The notes under the pieces are model-generated. The model did not search any database. It was not told the origin of the DNA and saw nothing but the letters and a program-made list of their open reading frames with translations. From SIG701 sp045611685 (GTDB taxonomy: Bacteria > Bacillota > Clostridia > Oscillospirales > CAG-272): DNA of 59,911 nucleotides. Of the stretch, positions 16,906-24,996 are shown in pieces. Each line of letters starts with the position of its first letter. Position 1 is the stretch's first letter. The stretch lies in the NCBI GenBank assembly GCA_045611685.1, contig JAZKXO010000123.1:1-59911 (forward strand). The letters run 5' to 3'. The translations under genes were made by a program, and so were the position numbers.

Positions 16906-19239
16906 ATGAAAAAAACGATCACGGCAAGATGGTATTTTAACCCCGCCGAGCCCCATCTTGTGCCGGCAACATTAGAGACACACCTCAAAACGAAGGGCAT
17001 TGAATCGACGGATATCCGTCTTGCCTTCCGACTGGATCTAAACCGTGATTTCGTTCGGTGTGATCAGTATATCCTCGCAACGGACACGGAGATTCTCGTC
17101 GTCGGCGGTTCGGACGTGCGCCGCGAAAAAGAGGCGCATTCCGTACTCCACGGTGACCGCACGGAGTCGGTTTTTGAAGAGACCGAGTGGGACGTCATCC
17201 CCCTCTCCGAGGTCGAATCCGTTAGAGTGGAAGAACTCCTTTCCACCGCACGGATCACGGCAAAACGGAAGGACGGTACGTACGTTCTTCTCGCCAATCT
17301 ATCGAACTCCTTCAAGAACGACGCGTTCACAGGCGTCCAGTACCTGAACGATCTCATAAAAAACGGTAAGATCACACCGCCCGAGGATGCGGAAGAAAAA
17401 AGCCGCATGGAGCTGTACTGTCCGAAATGCGGCAACCGCTATATTGATCCCGCTCGTAAGCTGTGCGCTAAATGCATGGACCGCACGAAGATCCTCGCAC
17501 GCACAGGCTCACTGCTCAAAAAATACAAAAAGCAGATCGCCGTTGTGTGCGTCCTCCTCGTCTTCAACAGCCTCATCGGTATTCTCGCGCCCTACGTGTC
17601 CTCCGGCTTCTACTACGACGAGGTGCTCGACGCGGCAGGCGATTTCTACGGACAGATCTTCCTCGTTCTCGGGATCATTCTCGGAACAAAAATCCTCTCC
17701 GTGATCTTCTCCTCGATCAACAGCATCGTTACCTCTACGATCGCCGCCCAGCTGACGTATGATCTCAAAACGACGATCTTTACCTCAATCGAACGGCTCT
17801 CTCTCCGCTTTTTCACCAGCCGCCAAACGGGCGGACTTATGAATCAGGTAAACCGTGACGCCACGACGATCTATTGGTTTTTCTGCGACGGTCTTCCCTA
17901 TTTTCTCGTAAACATCGTACAGGTCGCGGCACTGATCATCATCATGCTGACGATGAACCCCGCGCTCACGCTTCTCTCACTTCTTCCGTTCCCGATCGTT
18001 TTCTTCCTCATAAAGAAACTGTTCGGCAAAATGGACGTGCTTCATTCCCGCCGCTACAACCGTTCCCGCCGCATGAACGCGATCTTAAGCGACGTTTTGA
18101 ACGGAATGCGCGTAGTAAAAGCATTCTCCAAGGAATCGGAAGAGACCGCCCGATTCGGCAGAGCGAGTGAATCCTCCGCAAACGCGGAGCGCACGTCGCG
18201 CCGCTTCTCTGCCGTTTCGTTTACCGGCATCAATTTTCTCTTCTATCTCAGCAATATCATCATGCTCGCGGTAGGCGGTTGGATGGTCATTGAGGACAAG
18301 ATGACCTACGGCACCCTGCTTACGTTCACAGCGTACATGAACATGGTCTACAGTCCGATGTATCTGTTCGTGGATATGACCTATATGGCGGCAGACAGCA
18401 TGAACGCCATGAGCCGCCTCATTGAGGTTATGGACGCCACCCCCGACGTAATTGAAAAAGAAAACCCCGTACGGCTCGAAAACCCCGCCGGCCGCGTCGA
18501 ATTTCGTGACGTGCAGTTCTCCTATGAGAAGAACCGTAAGGTCATCGACGGCATTTCCTTTGACATCGAGCCCGGACACGTGATCGGCATCGTCGGACAC
18601 ACCGGTGCGGGCAAATCCACCCTTGCCAACCTTCTCATCCGCCTTTACGACGTATCGAGCGGCGGCATCTTTATCGACGGCGTGAACGTCAAGGATATCG
18701 CTTTTGAGGATCTCCGAAAAAATATCGCGATCGTCTCGCAGGAAACGTACCTCTTTATGGGTACGATCCTCGAAAACATCAAATACGCAAATCCCGACGC
18801 AACGGATGAAGAAGTGATCGAGGCTGCAAAAATTGCGGGCGCACACGACTTTATCGTAAAGCTGCCGGATGCGTACGCCACAAAAATCGGCTTTGGCAAC
18901 AAGGATCTTTCGGGCGGTGAGCGCCAGCGCCTTTCCATTGCGCGCGCGATTCTCCGCAACCCGAAAATTCTGATTCTCGACGAGGCGACCGCCGCCATGG
19001 ACACGGCAACGGAAAGAAAAATCCAGACGGCGCTCGAAAAGTTGGTCGTCGGTCGCACCACGATTATGATCGCGCACCGTCTCTCCACCCTGCGGGATGC
19101 AGACAAGCTGATCGTCGTGGAGAACGGAAAAATGCCCGAATTCGGCACGCACGCCGAGCTTCTCCAGAAAAAAGGAATCTATCATAAACTCTACAAACTC
19201 CAGCTCGATGCGATGAAGAACATCGGTATCGAGGAATGA
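16906..19239 (+). CDS. ABC exporter half-transporter with N-terminal zinc-ribbon extension
   Basis: A 777-residue fused TMD-NBD protein. Residues 1-165 form an unusual soluble domain of unknown function, followed by a zinc ribbon (CPKCGNRYIDPARKLCAKC, about residues 168-190). A six-helix exporter TMD follows (about 210-500), then the ATPase domain with Walker A GHTGAGKS near 564, signature LSGGERQRLSIARAI and Walker B ILILDEATAAMD. It most likely forms a heterodimer with the second ABC gene, which has the same layout. Substrate unknown. Confidence 0.88.
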   Translation: MKKTITARWYFNPAEPHLVPATLETHLKTKGIESTDIRLAFRLDLNRDFVRCDQYILATDTEILVVGGSDVRREKEAHSVLHGDRTESVFEETEWDVIPLSEVESVRVEELLSTARITAKRKDGTYVLLANLSNSFKNDAFTGVQYLNDLIKNGKITPPEDAEEKSRMELYCPKCGNRYIDPARKLCAKCMDRTKILARTGSLLKKYKKQIAVVCVLLVFNSLIGILAPYVSSGFYYDEVLDAAGDFYGQIFLVLGIILGTKILSVIFSSINSIVTSTIAAQLTYDLKTTIFTSIERLSLRFFTSRQTGGLMNQVNRDATTIYWFFCDGLPYFLVNIVQVAALIIIMLTMNPALTLLSLLPFPIVFFLIKKLFGKMDVLHSRRYNRSRRMNAILSDVLNGMRVVKAFSKESEETARFGRASESSANAERTSRRFSAVSFTGINFLFYLSNIIMLAVGGWMVIEDKMTYGTLLTFTAYMNMVYSPMYLFVDMTYMAADSMNAMSRLIEVMDATPDVIEKENPVRLENPAGRVEFRDVQFSYEKNRKVIDGISFDIEPGHVIGIVGHTGAGKSTLANLLIRLYDVSSGGIFIDGVNVKDIAFEDLRKNIAIVSQETYLFMGTILENIKYANPDATDEEVIEAAKIAGAHDFIVKLPDAYATKIGFGNKDLSGGERQRLSIARAILRNPKILILDEATAAMDTATERKIQTALEKLVVGRTTIMIAHRLSTLRDADKLIVVENGKMPEFGTHAELLQKKGIYHKLYKLQLDAMKNIGIEE

Positions 19240-19253
19240 CAAAAGGAGCACAT

Positions 19254-19796
19254 ATGAACGATAAGAAAACAGCCCTCGGCGACGTCGTCTCGATACTGTA
19301 TCTGACACCCGACAATGCCGTCATCGGCGAAAAAAATGAATTTCTCACGCTCACCTTGACCGCGCCGGATGAGGACGGCGAAACAGAGACGAAAGAATAC
19401 GACCGCATTTTCCTCCACAGATCCTTCCCTTTTGATCATCCGGAGTCGTACATATCCGTACAGGATACGGACAAAAACGAGCTCGGTATGATCTCCGATC
19501 TCTCCGTATTTCCGAAAGAAACCGCCGATCTTATGCGACGGGAGCTTGAGCGGAAATACTACGCGCCCGTTCTCACCTCCATCCGCTCCGTAAAGGATAA
19601 GTACGGCTACGCCTACTGCACTGCAACGACGGCGGCGGGCGAGATCACCTTTACGCTCAAGGATGCGGCACGCAGTTTTCTGAAGGTGGACGGAAAACGC
19701 GTCGTCATCACCGACGTGGACGGCAACCGCTACGATATACCGGATCTTTCCGCCCTCGACAAAAACAGTTACAAAAAGATTGAACTGTATCTCTGA
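19254..19796 (+). CDS. DUF1854 domain protein
   Basis: A 180-residue soluble protein matching the DUF1854 pattern (FLHRSFPFDHPESYISVQD; ERKYYAPVLTSIRSVKDKYGYAYC). The family is regularly found next to ABC exporters and in some bacteria near cyanophycin genes; no cyanophycin gene is seen here. The start at 19254 is preferred for AAAGGAG just upstream, 15 bp after the first ABC gene. Probably an accessory or regulatory subunit of the exporter. Confidence 0.75.
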   Translation: MNDKKTALGDVVSILYLTPDNAVIGEKNEFLTLTLTAPDEDGETETKEYDRIFLHRSFPFDHPESYISVQDTDKNELGMISDLSVFPKETADLMRRELERKYYAPVLTSIRSVKDKYGYAYCTATTAAGEITFTLKDAARSFLKVDGKRVVITDVDGNRYDIPDLSALDKNSYKKIELYL

Positions 19797-19828
19797 CAAA
19801 TACGAATTTATACGGAGTTACAAAATTC

Positions 19829-22084
19829 ATGCAAAAAAGAAAATCTCTCACCGAGCGTCTTTGCGAGTGGGATCCGACGATTGAACCGAATGACGTGAAG
19901 CTGGCTCTTCCCTTCAACCTCTCCCGCGATCTCACAGAAAATGCAGATGCAAAGGTAGACGGTATTTTAGCACTTCTCAGCGGCCGCATCGTTCTTTACA
20001 CGGCGGGCACGCTGACGGAATCCATTAGGCTCGACGAGATCGCCGAGGTTGCGTTTCGTGCCGGAGTAGGCTGCGTTTTCGCGGAGTGCACGATGAAAAA
20101 CGGGGAGTCCCGCATTCTCTGTCGTGCGGATATGCGCCAAAAGGACAGATACGCCGCCTTTATAAAGAAGATTAACTATATACTGGAGCACGGTGATTTT
20201 CCGGAAAACACCGCCCAAGATGAAGAACACACCTGCGAAAAATGCGGCCGCCCGTTCCGCCCCGGATCCACCATATGCGATCACTGCGCGGATAAGCGGC
20301 AGTACATAGGGCGGCTGTGGGAAATTGCACGCCCGTACCGCTTTCAAATTTTTGCGTCGATTTTCCTCTATTTCATCATCGCCGCATTAAATCTGCTCCC
20401 ACCGTATCTGAACCGCATCCTGGTGGACGATTACATCAAGGCCGCGGAAAAACCGATCCTCTGGCAGTTTCTGACGGTCATTCTTGCCCTCGTTGTCGTC
20501 AATCTCATAACGAAGGTGATCGCCGTTCTGCGCACGCTCGTGCAGGTCGAGGCGAGCACCCACATCACCGTACGCCTGCGCGAACTCGTATTCGAGCGTA
20601 TTCAGATGCTCTCCATCTCCCGCATATCAAAGCGCACCTCGGGGGAGCTCATCAGCCGCGTATCGCAGGACACCGCGACGGTACAGAATTTTCTGTCGTC
20701 GGAGATCGGCTCGATCATCGAGCAGATCGTAACGCTCCTCGCTGTAAGCACGATCCTTTTTGCCTATGACTGGCGACTTGCTCTCATGATCCTTCTGCCG
20801 ATGCCTATCGTTTTGTACCTGAACCGTTTGTTCTGGGGAACGATTCGGCGCCGCTATCACCGTCAGTGGACGAAAACCGCGCACGCCAACACGATCCTGC
20901 ACGATATTTTCTCCGGCATCCGTGTCGTAAAAGCGTTTGGAATGGAAAAACGCGAAGAAGTACGCTACGATGCCGCGATCGCCGCCGAAAGAGACACCTC
21001 TGTTTCCAACGAACGGTTCTGGGGACTCCTCTTCCCGTGGCTCAGTTTCGTCATGGGCATAGGTGAGTTTTTTCTTCTCTACTACGTGGGATCCAAAATT
21101 CTCGGCGGGACGATGACACTCGGCGAAATGTCCCAGTTCTCCGCCTACGTGAGCATCCTGTACGGACCGCTTCGCATGCTCTCGAACGTCCCCCGTATCC
21201 TCGCCCGCGTTATGACCTCGATTGTGAAAATTTTTGACGTCATGGACGAGCAGATCGACGTTGTGGATCGGGATGATGCCCAAGAGCTTGACATTGAGGG
21301 ACACATTACCCTTGAGAACGTATCCTTCGGCTACGACAACACGACCGCCGTTCTCAAAAACGTATCCGTGGAAATCCATCCGGGTGACATGATCGGTATT
21401 GTCGGCAAATCGGGCGCCGGAAAATCCACGCTCATCAATCTCGTCATGCGCCTCTATGACGCCGATGAGGGCACCGTCCGTATCGACGGCGTAGACATCC
21501 GCGATATCTCACAGAACTCTCTCCGCTCGCAAATCGGCGTAGTGCTACAGGAAACGTTCCTCTTCGCAGGCACGATCTACGACAACATTGCCTACGCCAA
21601 ACCGTCCGCTACCCGTGATGAGGTAATAAACGCCGCAAAAATTGCGGGCGCACACGCCTTTATCATGAAGCTGCCGGATGCATACAATACAAAGGTAGGA
21701 GAAAAAGGACACACGCTCTCCGGCGGCGAACGACAGCGCGTTGCCATCGCCCGTGCGCTTCTCCATAACCCCAGAATCCTGATCCTCGACGAAGCCACCG
21801 CTTCCCTCGATACCGAAACGGAAAAGCAAATTCAGGATTCTCTCCAGAAGCTCACCGCCGATCGTACGACGCTTGCGATCGCGCACCGTCTCTCCACCTT
21901 GCGCAACGCCACGAGGATTCTCGTTCTCGATAAAGGCGGTATTGCCGAAATCGGCTCGCACGAGGAGCTTATGCGTCAAAAAGGAATCTACTACGGGCTC
22001 GTAATGGCACAGCGGCAGATGTCCCGGATGAAAACGAAAAAGTCAAGACTAAATTGCAAAAATTCACAAATAATTTCAAATTAG
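19829..22084 (+). CDS. Second ABC exporter half-transporter, C-terminus altered by prophage insertion
   Basis: A 751-residue paralogue of the first ABC gene: N-terminal soluble domain, zinc ribbon CEKCGRPFRPGSTICDHC near residue 135, exporter TMD, then Walker A GKSGAGKS, signature LSGGERQRVAIARAL and Walker B ILILDEATASLD. The prophage begins within the final codons. In the disrupted form the protein reads MSRMKTKKSRLNCKNSQIISN. Joining the flanks across the 14-bp repeat gives MSRMKK-stop. The insertion thus adds a short foreign tail and leaves the ATPase intact. Confidence 0.9.
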   Translation: MQKRKSLTERLCEWDPTIEPNDVKLALPFNLSRDLTENADAKVDGILALLSGRIVLYTAGTLTESIRLDEIAEVAFRAGVGCVFAECTMKNGESRILCRADMRQKDRYAAFIKKINYILEHGDFPENTAQDEEHTCEKCGRPFRPGSTICDHCADKRQYIGRLWEIARPYRFQIFASIFLYFIIAALNLLPPYLNRILVDDYIKAAEKPILWQFLTVILALVVVNLITKVIAVLRTLVQVEASTHITVRLRELVFERIQMLSISRISKRTSGELISRVSQDTATVQNFLSSEIGSIIEQIVTLLAVSTILFAYDWRLALMILLPMPIVLYLNRLFWGTIRRRYHRQWTKTAHANTILHDIFSGIRVVKAFGMEKREEVRYDAAIAAERDTSVSNERFWGLLFPWLSFVMGIGEFFLLYYVGSKILGGTMTLGEMSQFSAYVSILYGPLRMLSNVPRILARVMTSIVKIFDVMDEQIDVVDRDDAQELDIEGHITLENVSFGYDNTTAVLKNVSVEIHPGDMIGIVGKSGAGKSTLINLVMRLYDADEGTVRIDGVDIRDISQNSLRSQIGVVLQETFLFAGTIYDNIAYAKPSATRDEVINAAKIAGAHAFIMKLPDAYNTKVGEKGHTLSGGERQRVAIARALLHNPRILILDEATASLDTETEKQIQDSLQKLTADRTTLAIAHRLSTLRNATRILVLDKGGIAEIGSHEELMRQKGIYYGLVMAQRQMSRMKTKKSRLNCKNSQIISN
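22021..22034 (+). repeat. attL core (14-bp direct repeat)
   Basis: GTCCCGGATGAAAA, identical to 57438-57451. It lies inside the last codons of the second ABC gene. Confidence 0.85.
22049..22084. repeat. Left-end imperfect palindrome
   Basis: An AT-rich imperfect palindrome (CTAAATTGCAAAAATT...AATTTCAAATTAG) starting 15 bp inside attL. Its TAAATTGCAAAAATTCA arm resembles, in inverted orientation, an arm at 57407-57422 located 15 bp inside attR. It overlaps the end of the transposase gene and supplies the current ABC stop codon. It is a candidate recombinase-binding end. Confidence 0.45.
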
Positions 22085-23116
22085 CATGGCGACGCTTTCA
22101 GCGAACACAGAATTCGCGCTTCTGAATCCGTGAATTTCTCTGGGGTAGTTGTTGATCCAGTCTTCGACCTGGCGGATCGCCTTCGCCGTTACCTGGCGGA
22201 AGTCAGTCCCCTTCGGGAACCACCGGCGGATCATTTTATTCAGATTTTCGTTTGTCCCTCTCTCATACGAAGAATAGGGGTGACAATAATAGACCTTTGT
22301 CCTGTTGCCTTTCCGGCGACAGGACTTTTCTATTCCCTGGCAGTCAGCGAATTCGGAACCGTTGTCGACGGTGATCGTCTGGAATATCTTGTAGAAGGCG
22401 GCGCCGTATTGACGTTCAAGGCGATCCAGGGCCACGATGACGCTTCGGCTTGTCTGGTCCTTCATGGGGATTATAATTTCTTTTCTGGACTTTCTTTCGG
22501 TCAGAACCAGAAGGGTTTTCTTTGTCTTCTTTTTGCCTTCGACACAGTCCATTTCCCAGTGACCGACTGTTTCCCTGGCGTCAATCTCTTTCGGGCGGTT
22601 TTCAATGCTTTCGCCGGCGGAAGGACGGGAAGCCTTCTTGACGCGGTTATAGGAACGCTTCTTTTTGCTCTTTTCCGGAAGGCTTTTGTTCGTAATGGTC
22701 AGAAAGACGCCTTTGTCGATATAGGAATAAAGGGTCGATTCACAGATCGACGTCTGGAATTCGATTCCCTGTTCTTTGATTTCGCCCAGGACGGCGGCCG
22801 GCGAATAGCCTTCTTCGCCGATCTTCTTTTCGATATACTGGGCCAGGGCGTGATCCTTGCCGATCTTCAGGTCAGGCCCCTTCGCCGCCAGGTGTTCCCT
22901 GTATGCCGCTTCAGCTATGTCCGGACTGTACCGTTCTTCTTCGGTCAGGTCTGAATTCGTGTGGATATAACGGCCGCGCTTGACTTCGTTGTAAATGGTG
23001 CGAAGGTGGACACCGATTTCGTCGGCGATTTCCTGGTAACGCCGGCCGGCCTTCAACATGGCTTCAATCTTCAGGCGATCGTTCCATGATAAATGTCTGA
23101 ATCTGCGTCTTTTCAT
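22076..23116 (-). CDS. IS30-family DDE transposase, candidate phage integrase
   Basis: A 346-residue transposase. The N-terminal HTH (HLSWNDRLKIEAMLKAG...EIADEIGVHLRTIYNEVKRG) is followed by an RNase H-fold catalytic domain with D in MDCVEGKKK, D in ITVDNGSEF and E in SYERGTNENLN. The last two are 33 residues apart, the DD(33)E spacing of IS30. The start at 23116 has GGAGG upstream. It ends about 40 bp from attL, the position an integrase gene normally takes. It is not flanked by its own inverted repeats, so it seems part of the phage rather than a passenger insertion sequence. Confidence 0.9.
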   Translation of the reverse strand: MKRRRFRHLSWNDRLKIEAMLKAGRRYQEIADEIGVHLRTIYNEVKRGRYIHTNSDLTEEERYSPDIAEAAYREHLAAKGPDLKIGKDHALAQYIEKKIGEEGYSPAAVLGEIKEQGIEFQTSICESTLYSYIDKGVFLTITNKSLPEKSKKKRSYNRVKKASRPSAGESIENRPKEIDARETVGHWEMDCVEGKKKTKKTLLVLTERKSRKEIIIPMKDQTSRSVIVALDRLERQYGAAFYKIFQTITVDNGSEFADCQGIEKSCRRKGNRTKVYYCHPYSSYERGTNENLNKMIRRWFPKGTDFRQVTAKAIRQVEDWINNYPREIHGFRSANSVFAESVAMLI

Positions 23117-23136
23117 TGTTATTCCTCCCTGGGTAA

Positions 23137-23170
23137 GCAAAAAGGCCCCGTCCGTAATGGACAGGGCCTT
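23137..23170 (-). terminator. Intrinsic terminator between the RHH gene and the transposase
   Basis: Stem AAGGCCCTGTCC / GGACGGGGCCTT with an ATTAC loop and a T run on the minus strand. It would attenuate transposase transcription from the upstream promoter. Confidence 0.75.
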
Positions 23171-23177
23171 CTGATCG

Positions 23178-23363
23178 TTATATGTTGGATAATCGGGCGA
23201 TATGTTCCGCCAGTGCTTCTTTTATGAAGGCGTTGACGCTCATTCCGACCGATTCGGCCGCCTTCGCGATTTTTTCCCTGTCACCTTTCGGGACTGTGAT
23301 TTCGATTCGGTCATAGGCTTTCGTATTATAGCGCTTGTTTGCGGCTGTCTGTGCTTTACTCAT
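23178..23363 (-). CDS. Ribbon-helix-helix (Arc/CopG-type) regulator
   Basis: A 61-residue protein: a basic N-terminus, a short beta strand (DRIEITVPKGDREKIAKAA) and the helix-turn-helix-like SVGMSVNAFIKEALAEHIARL of RHH regulators, which bind DNA as dimers. It follows a near-perfect promoter containing a 20-bp palindrome, the expected kind of operator, so it probably represses itself and the transposase downstream. Confidence 0.85.
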   Translation of the reverse strand: MSKAQTAANKRYNTKAYDRIEITVPKGDREKIAKAAESVGMSVNAFIKEALAEHIARLSNI

Positions 23364-23386
23364 AAAATAATCACCTCACGCCTATT

Positions 23387-23415
23387 ATTATATACTACCG
23401 GTAGTATATTGTCAA
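23387..23415 (-). promoter_or_regulatory. RHH/transposase promoter with a palindromic operator in its spacer
   Basis: TTGACA (23410-23415), a 17-bp spacer and TATAAT (23387-23392) on the minus strand, fully consensus. The palindrome ATATACTACCGGTAGTATAT at 23390-23409 fills the spacer and overlaps the -10 box, so a bound dimer would exclude RNA polymerase. Confidence 0.88.
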
Positions 23416-23427
23416 GGGGTTCAGGGT

Positions 23428-23458
23428 AAAAAAATAGGCCACCGGTGATCCGGTGGTC
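23428..23458 (-). terminator. Terminator of the XRE regulator gene
   Basis: Stem GACCACCGG / CCGGTGGCC followed by TATTTTTTT on the minus strand, just upstream of the RHH promoter. Confidence 0.8.
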
Positions 23459-23468
23459 GGTTTTTGGT

Positions 23469-23711
23469 TCAGTCTTCAGATAAAAGCCAGTCGACAGACA
23501 CGTTCAGAACCTTCGCTATAACCTTCAGTTCGAAGTCTGCGACGAAGCGTGTTCCGATCTCGATTCGGCTGACGCTGTCGCGCTCTATGGTTATACCGGC
23601 GATCTGTAACTGTGCCGCGAAGTCCGCCTGGGTAAGTCGGCGCTTTTGCCTGGCTTCGCGGATTCTTGCGCCGCTGACGTTCTTCTTCCCCTGATAATCG
23701 TATATTTTCAC
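23469..23711 (-). CDS. XRE-family HTH regulator, candidate phage repressor
   Basis: An 80-residue protein with a Cro/C1-type HTH (ARIREARQKRRLTQADFAAQL...DSVSRIEIGTRFVADFELKVIAKVLNVSVDWLLSED). No protease or LexA-like cleavage domain is present, so induction would have to work some other way. The GTG start at 23711 has GGGAGGG upstream and is preferred over an ATG 18 bases earlier. Divergent from the membrane protein gene, with three GTGTTAAA half-sites between them. Confidence 0.82.
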   Translation of the reverse strand: MKIYDYQGKKNVSGARIREARQKRRLTQADFAAQLQIAGITIERDSVSRIEIGTRFVADFELKVIAKVLNVSVDWLLSED

Positions 23712-23740
23712 GCCAGACCCTCCCTTCATTTGTAACTTTT

Positions 23741-23801
23741 GTGTTAAACGTCTGAATTATTCTTGTTTTTAACACATTTTTTGATGTATAATTGTGTTAA
23801 A
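23741..23801. promoter_or_regulatory. XRE operator region and rightward promoter
   Basis: GTGTTAAA occurs at 23741-23748 and 23794-23801 and inverted at 23768-23775, spaced 27 and 26 bp. A plus-strand promoter TTGTTT (23763-23768) with TATAAT (23787-23792) and an 18-bp spacer lies among them. The sites are well placed for the XRE protein to control both divergent genes. Confidence 0.7.
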
Positions 23802-23854
23802 GGTCAGAATCCCTCAAAGATTCACAAATAGTTTACATAAGGAAGGTAATGTTT

Positions 23855-24394
23855 ATGAATGAGAAGGGGCAGAATCCAAAACCCAAGAAGAAAAAGGGGT
23901 GTCTGATCGTCGCTATTGTGCTGTTTGCCGTTGTGGCAATTCTGGCGATCGCGATCGGCGGCGCCCTGTCGACCGTTGACGACGTCGAACCGAACATTTC
24001 TGAATCTGACATTGATTTCAGTAAAGAAAACTGGGTTTCCCAGGCCGAAGAATCCGCGAAGGGTTACATGAACGAAATTTACGGCGGCGGTTCCGACTTG
24101 CTTTATGACGCCGCGCACGAACGCGCGTGGTTCGTCGACCTGGAATATGACTATTCGGCCGACGACTACTATGAATCTGACGACTTCACACATGGTTATT
24201 ATGTTTGCGAAGGCGTGATCAAGTACGACGTCCCAGGCGACGGAAGTTCCGAACTGTTTCCTGTCAATTACACGACGACTGTTTTCGTGACCGATAACGC
24301 GAACGGGTACAGATTCAGCCTTCGCACAATTACGCTAACCTTTGACGGTGTCGAAATAGACAGTTTCAAAAACTCTAAATTCTTTTCCGAATGA
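23855..24394 (+). CDS. Single-pass membrane protein of unknown function, lysogeny-expressed candidate
   Basis: A 179-residue protein: a lysine-rich N-terminus (PKPKKKKG), one hydrophobic segment (CLIVAIVLFAVVAILAIAI), then an acidic domain of about 140 residues predicted outside the cell (DLEYDYSADDYYESDD). No family is recognised. It is the only phage gene on the plus strand and has its own promoter and terminator. This is the usual setting of a moron such as a superinfection-exclusion or lysogenic conversion gene. The start at 23855 is chosen because the one at 23849 is too close to its GGAAGG. Confidence 0.6.
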   Translation: MNEKGQNPKPKKKKGCLIVAIVLFAVVAILAIAIGGALSTVDDVEPNISESDIDFSKENWVSQAEESAKGYMNEIYGGGSDLLYDAAHERAWFVDLEYDYSADDYYESDDFTHGYYVCEGVIKYDVPGDGSSELFPVNYTTTVFVTDNANGYRFSLRTITLTFDGVEIDSFKNSKFFSE

Positions 24395-24397
24395 CAA

Positions 24398-24426
24398 AAA
24401 GCGGCCAGGGGATCCCTGGCCGCTTT
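24398..24426. terminator. Bidirectional terminator
   Basis: A nearly perfect palindrome, AAAGCGGCCAGG and its complement around GGATCC, flanked by A and T runs between convergent genes. Confidence 0.85.
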
Positions 24427-24434
24427 CGTTTGAC

Positions 24435-24941
24435 TTACTTCATGTATTTGTCAAGACCGCGCTTCTTCAGTTCCTGAAGGTATTTTCTTTCTATGCGGCG
24501 ATCCTGGCTCCTTTTGGTATTATCAATCGCCCTTTTCAGTGTGTAGTGGCCTTTGTAGTAACCGCTTGGACACGTCTTTTTCCCAGGCATAACCATTCCG
24601 CCTTTAGGATCGTTTTTCTGATACACAAAAGAACTTCCTTCCCAGTGACCAGGGACAAAGTGGGCGCGGAACCCATATTCAAGGTGTCCGGCGTAGTCCA
24701 GGTTGTTGTATACGTCTATTTTGTAGACGTTGCCGGCGCGAATGGCCTTTGTTCCACATTTGAAATTTCTTCGATAAGTGCCTTGATTGACAATTCCTTC
24801 TTCTTTGCAAATTTTCCTTGCTTGCTTGACGGCGTATTCGCCTTCTTGAACGACAATCCGGTCCATGATTTCTGGAATATCATTCTGAAGCGCTTCCAGT
24901 TCCTTCTGAAACGCGATCAAATCGCTATGGTCTACTGCCAT
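24435..24941 (-). CDS. HK97 gp10-like neck/tail-completion protein
   Basis: A 168-residue protein with the HK97-gp10-like pattern: an N-terminal helix, EGEYAVKQARKICKEEGIVNQGTYRRNF, NNLDYAGHLEYGFRAHFVPGHW and a C-terminal helix. Such proteins usually lie between the head-tail connector and tail terminator genes. Here it is the last gene of the leftward block, beyond the endolysin and behind a terminator. The start at 24941 follows AGGAGG; the longer frame upstream lacks one. Confidence 0.75.
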   Translation of the reverse strand: MAVDHSDLIAFQKELEALQNDIPEIMDRIVVQEGEYAVKQARKICKEEGIVNQGTYRRNFKCGTKAIRAGNVYKIDVYNNLDYAGHLEYGFRAHFVPGHWEGSSFVYQKNDPKGGMVMPGKKTCPSGYYKGHYTLKRAIDNTKRSQDRRIERKYLQELKKRGLDKYMK

Positions 24942-24966
24942 ATAAATTCTCCTCCTAACGAAGAAA

Positions 24967-24995
24967 GGCGGCCAGGATTTCCCTGACCGCCGCTT
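24967..24995. terminator. Hairpin after the endolysin gene
   Basis: Stem GGCGGCCAGG / CCTGACCGCC with short T runs on both strands, between the endolysin and the gp10-like gene. Confidence 0.65.
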
Positions 24996-24996
24996 T

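Noticed and set aside
18085..19308. 407-codon minus-strand open frame
   Set aside because: Antisense shadow of the ABC ATPase domain.
22076..23116. Transposase as an independent IS30 insertion sequence that landed in the prophage
   Set aside because: No inverted repeats flank the gene on both sides, it is linked to an RHH gene and promoter, and it lies at the attL end where an integrase belongs.
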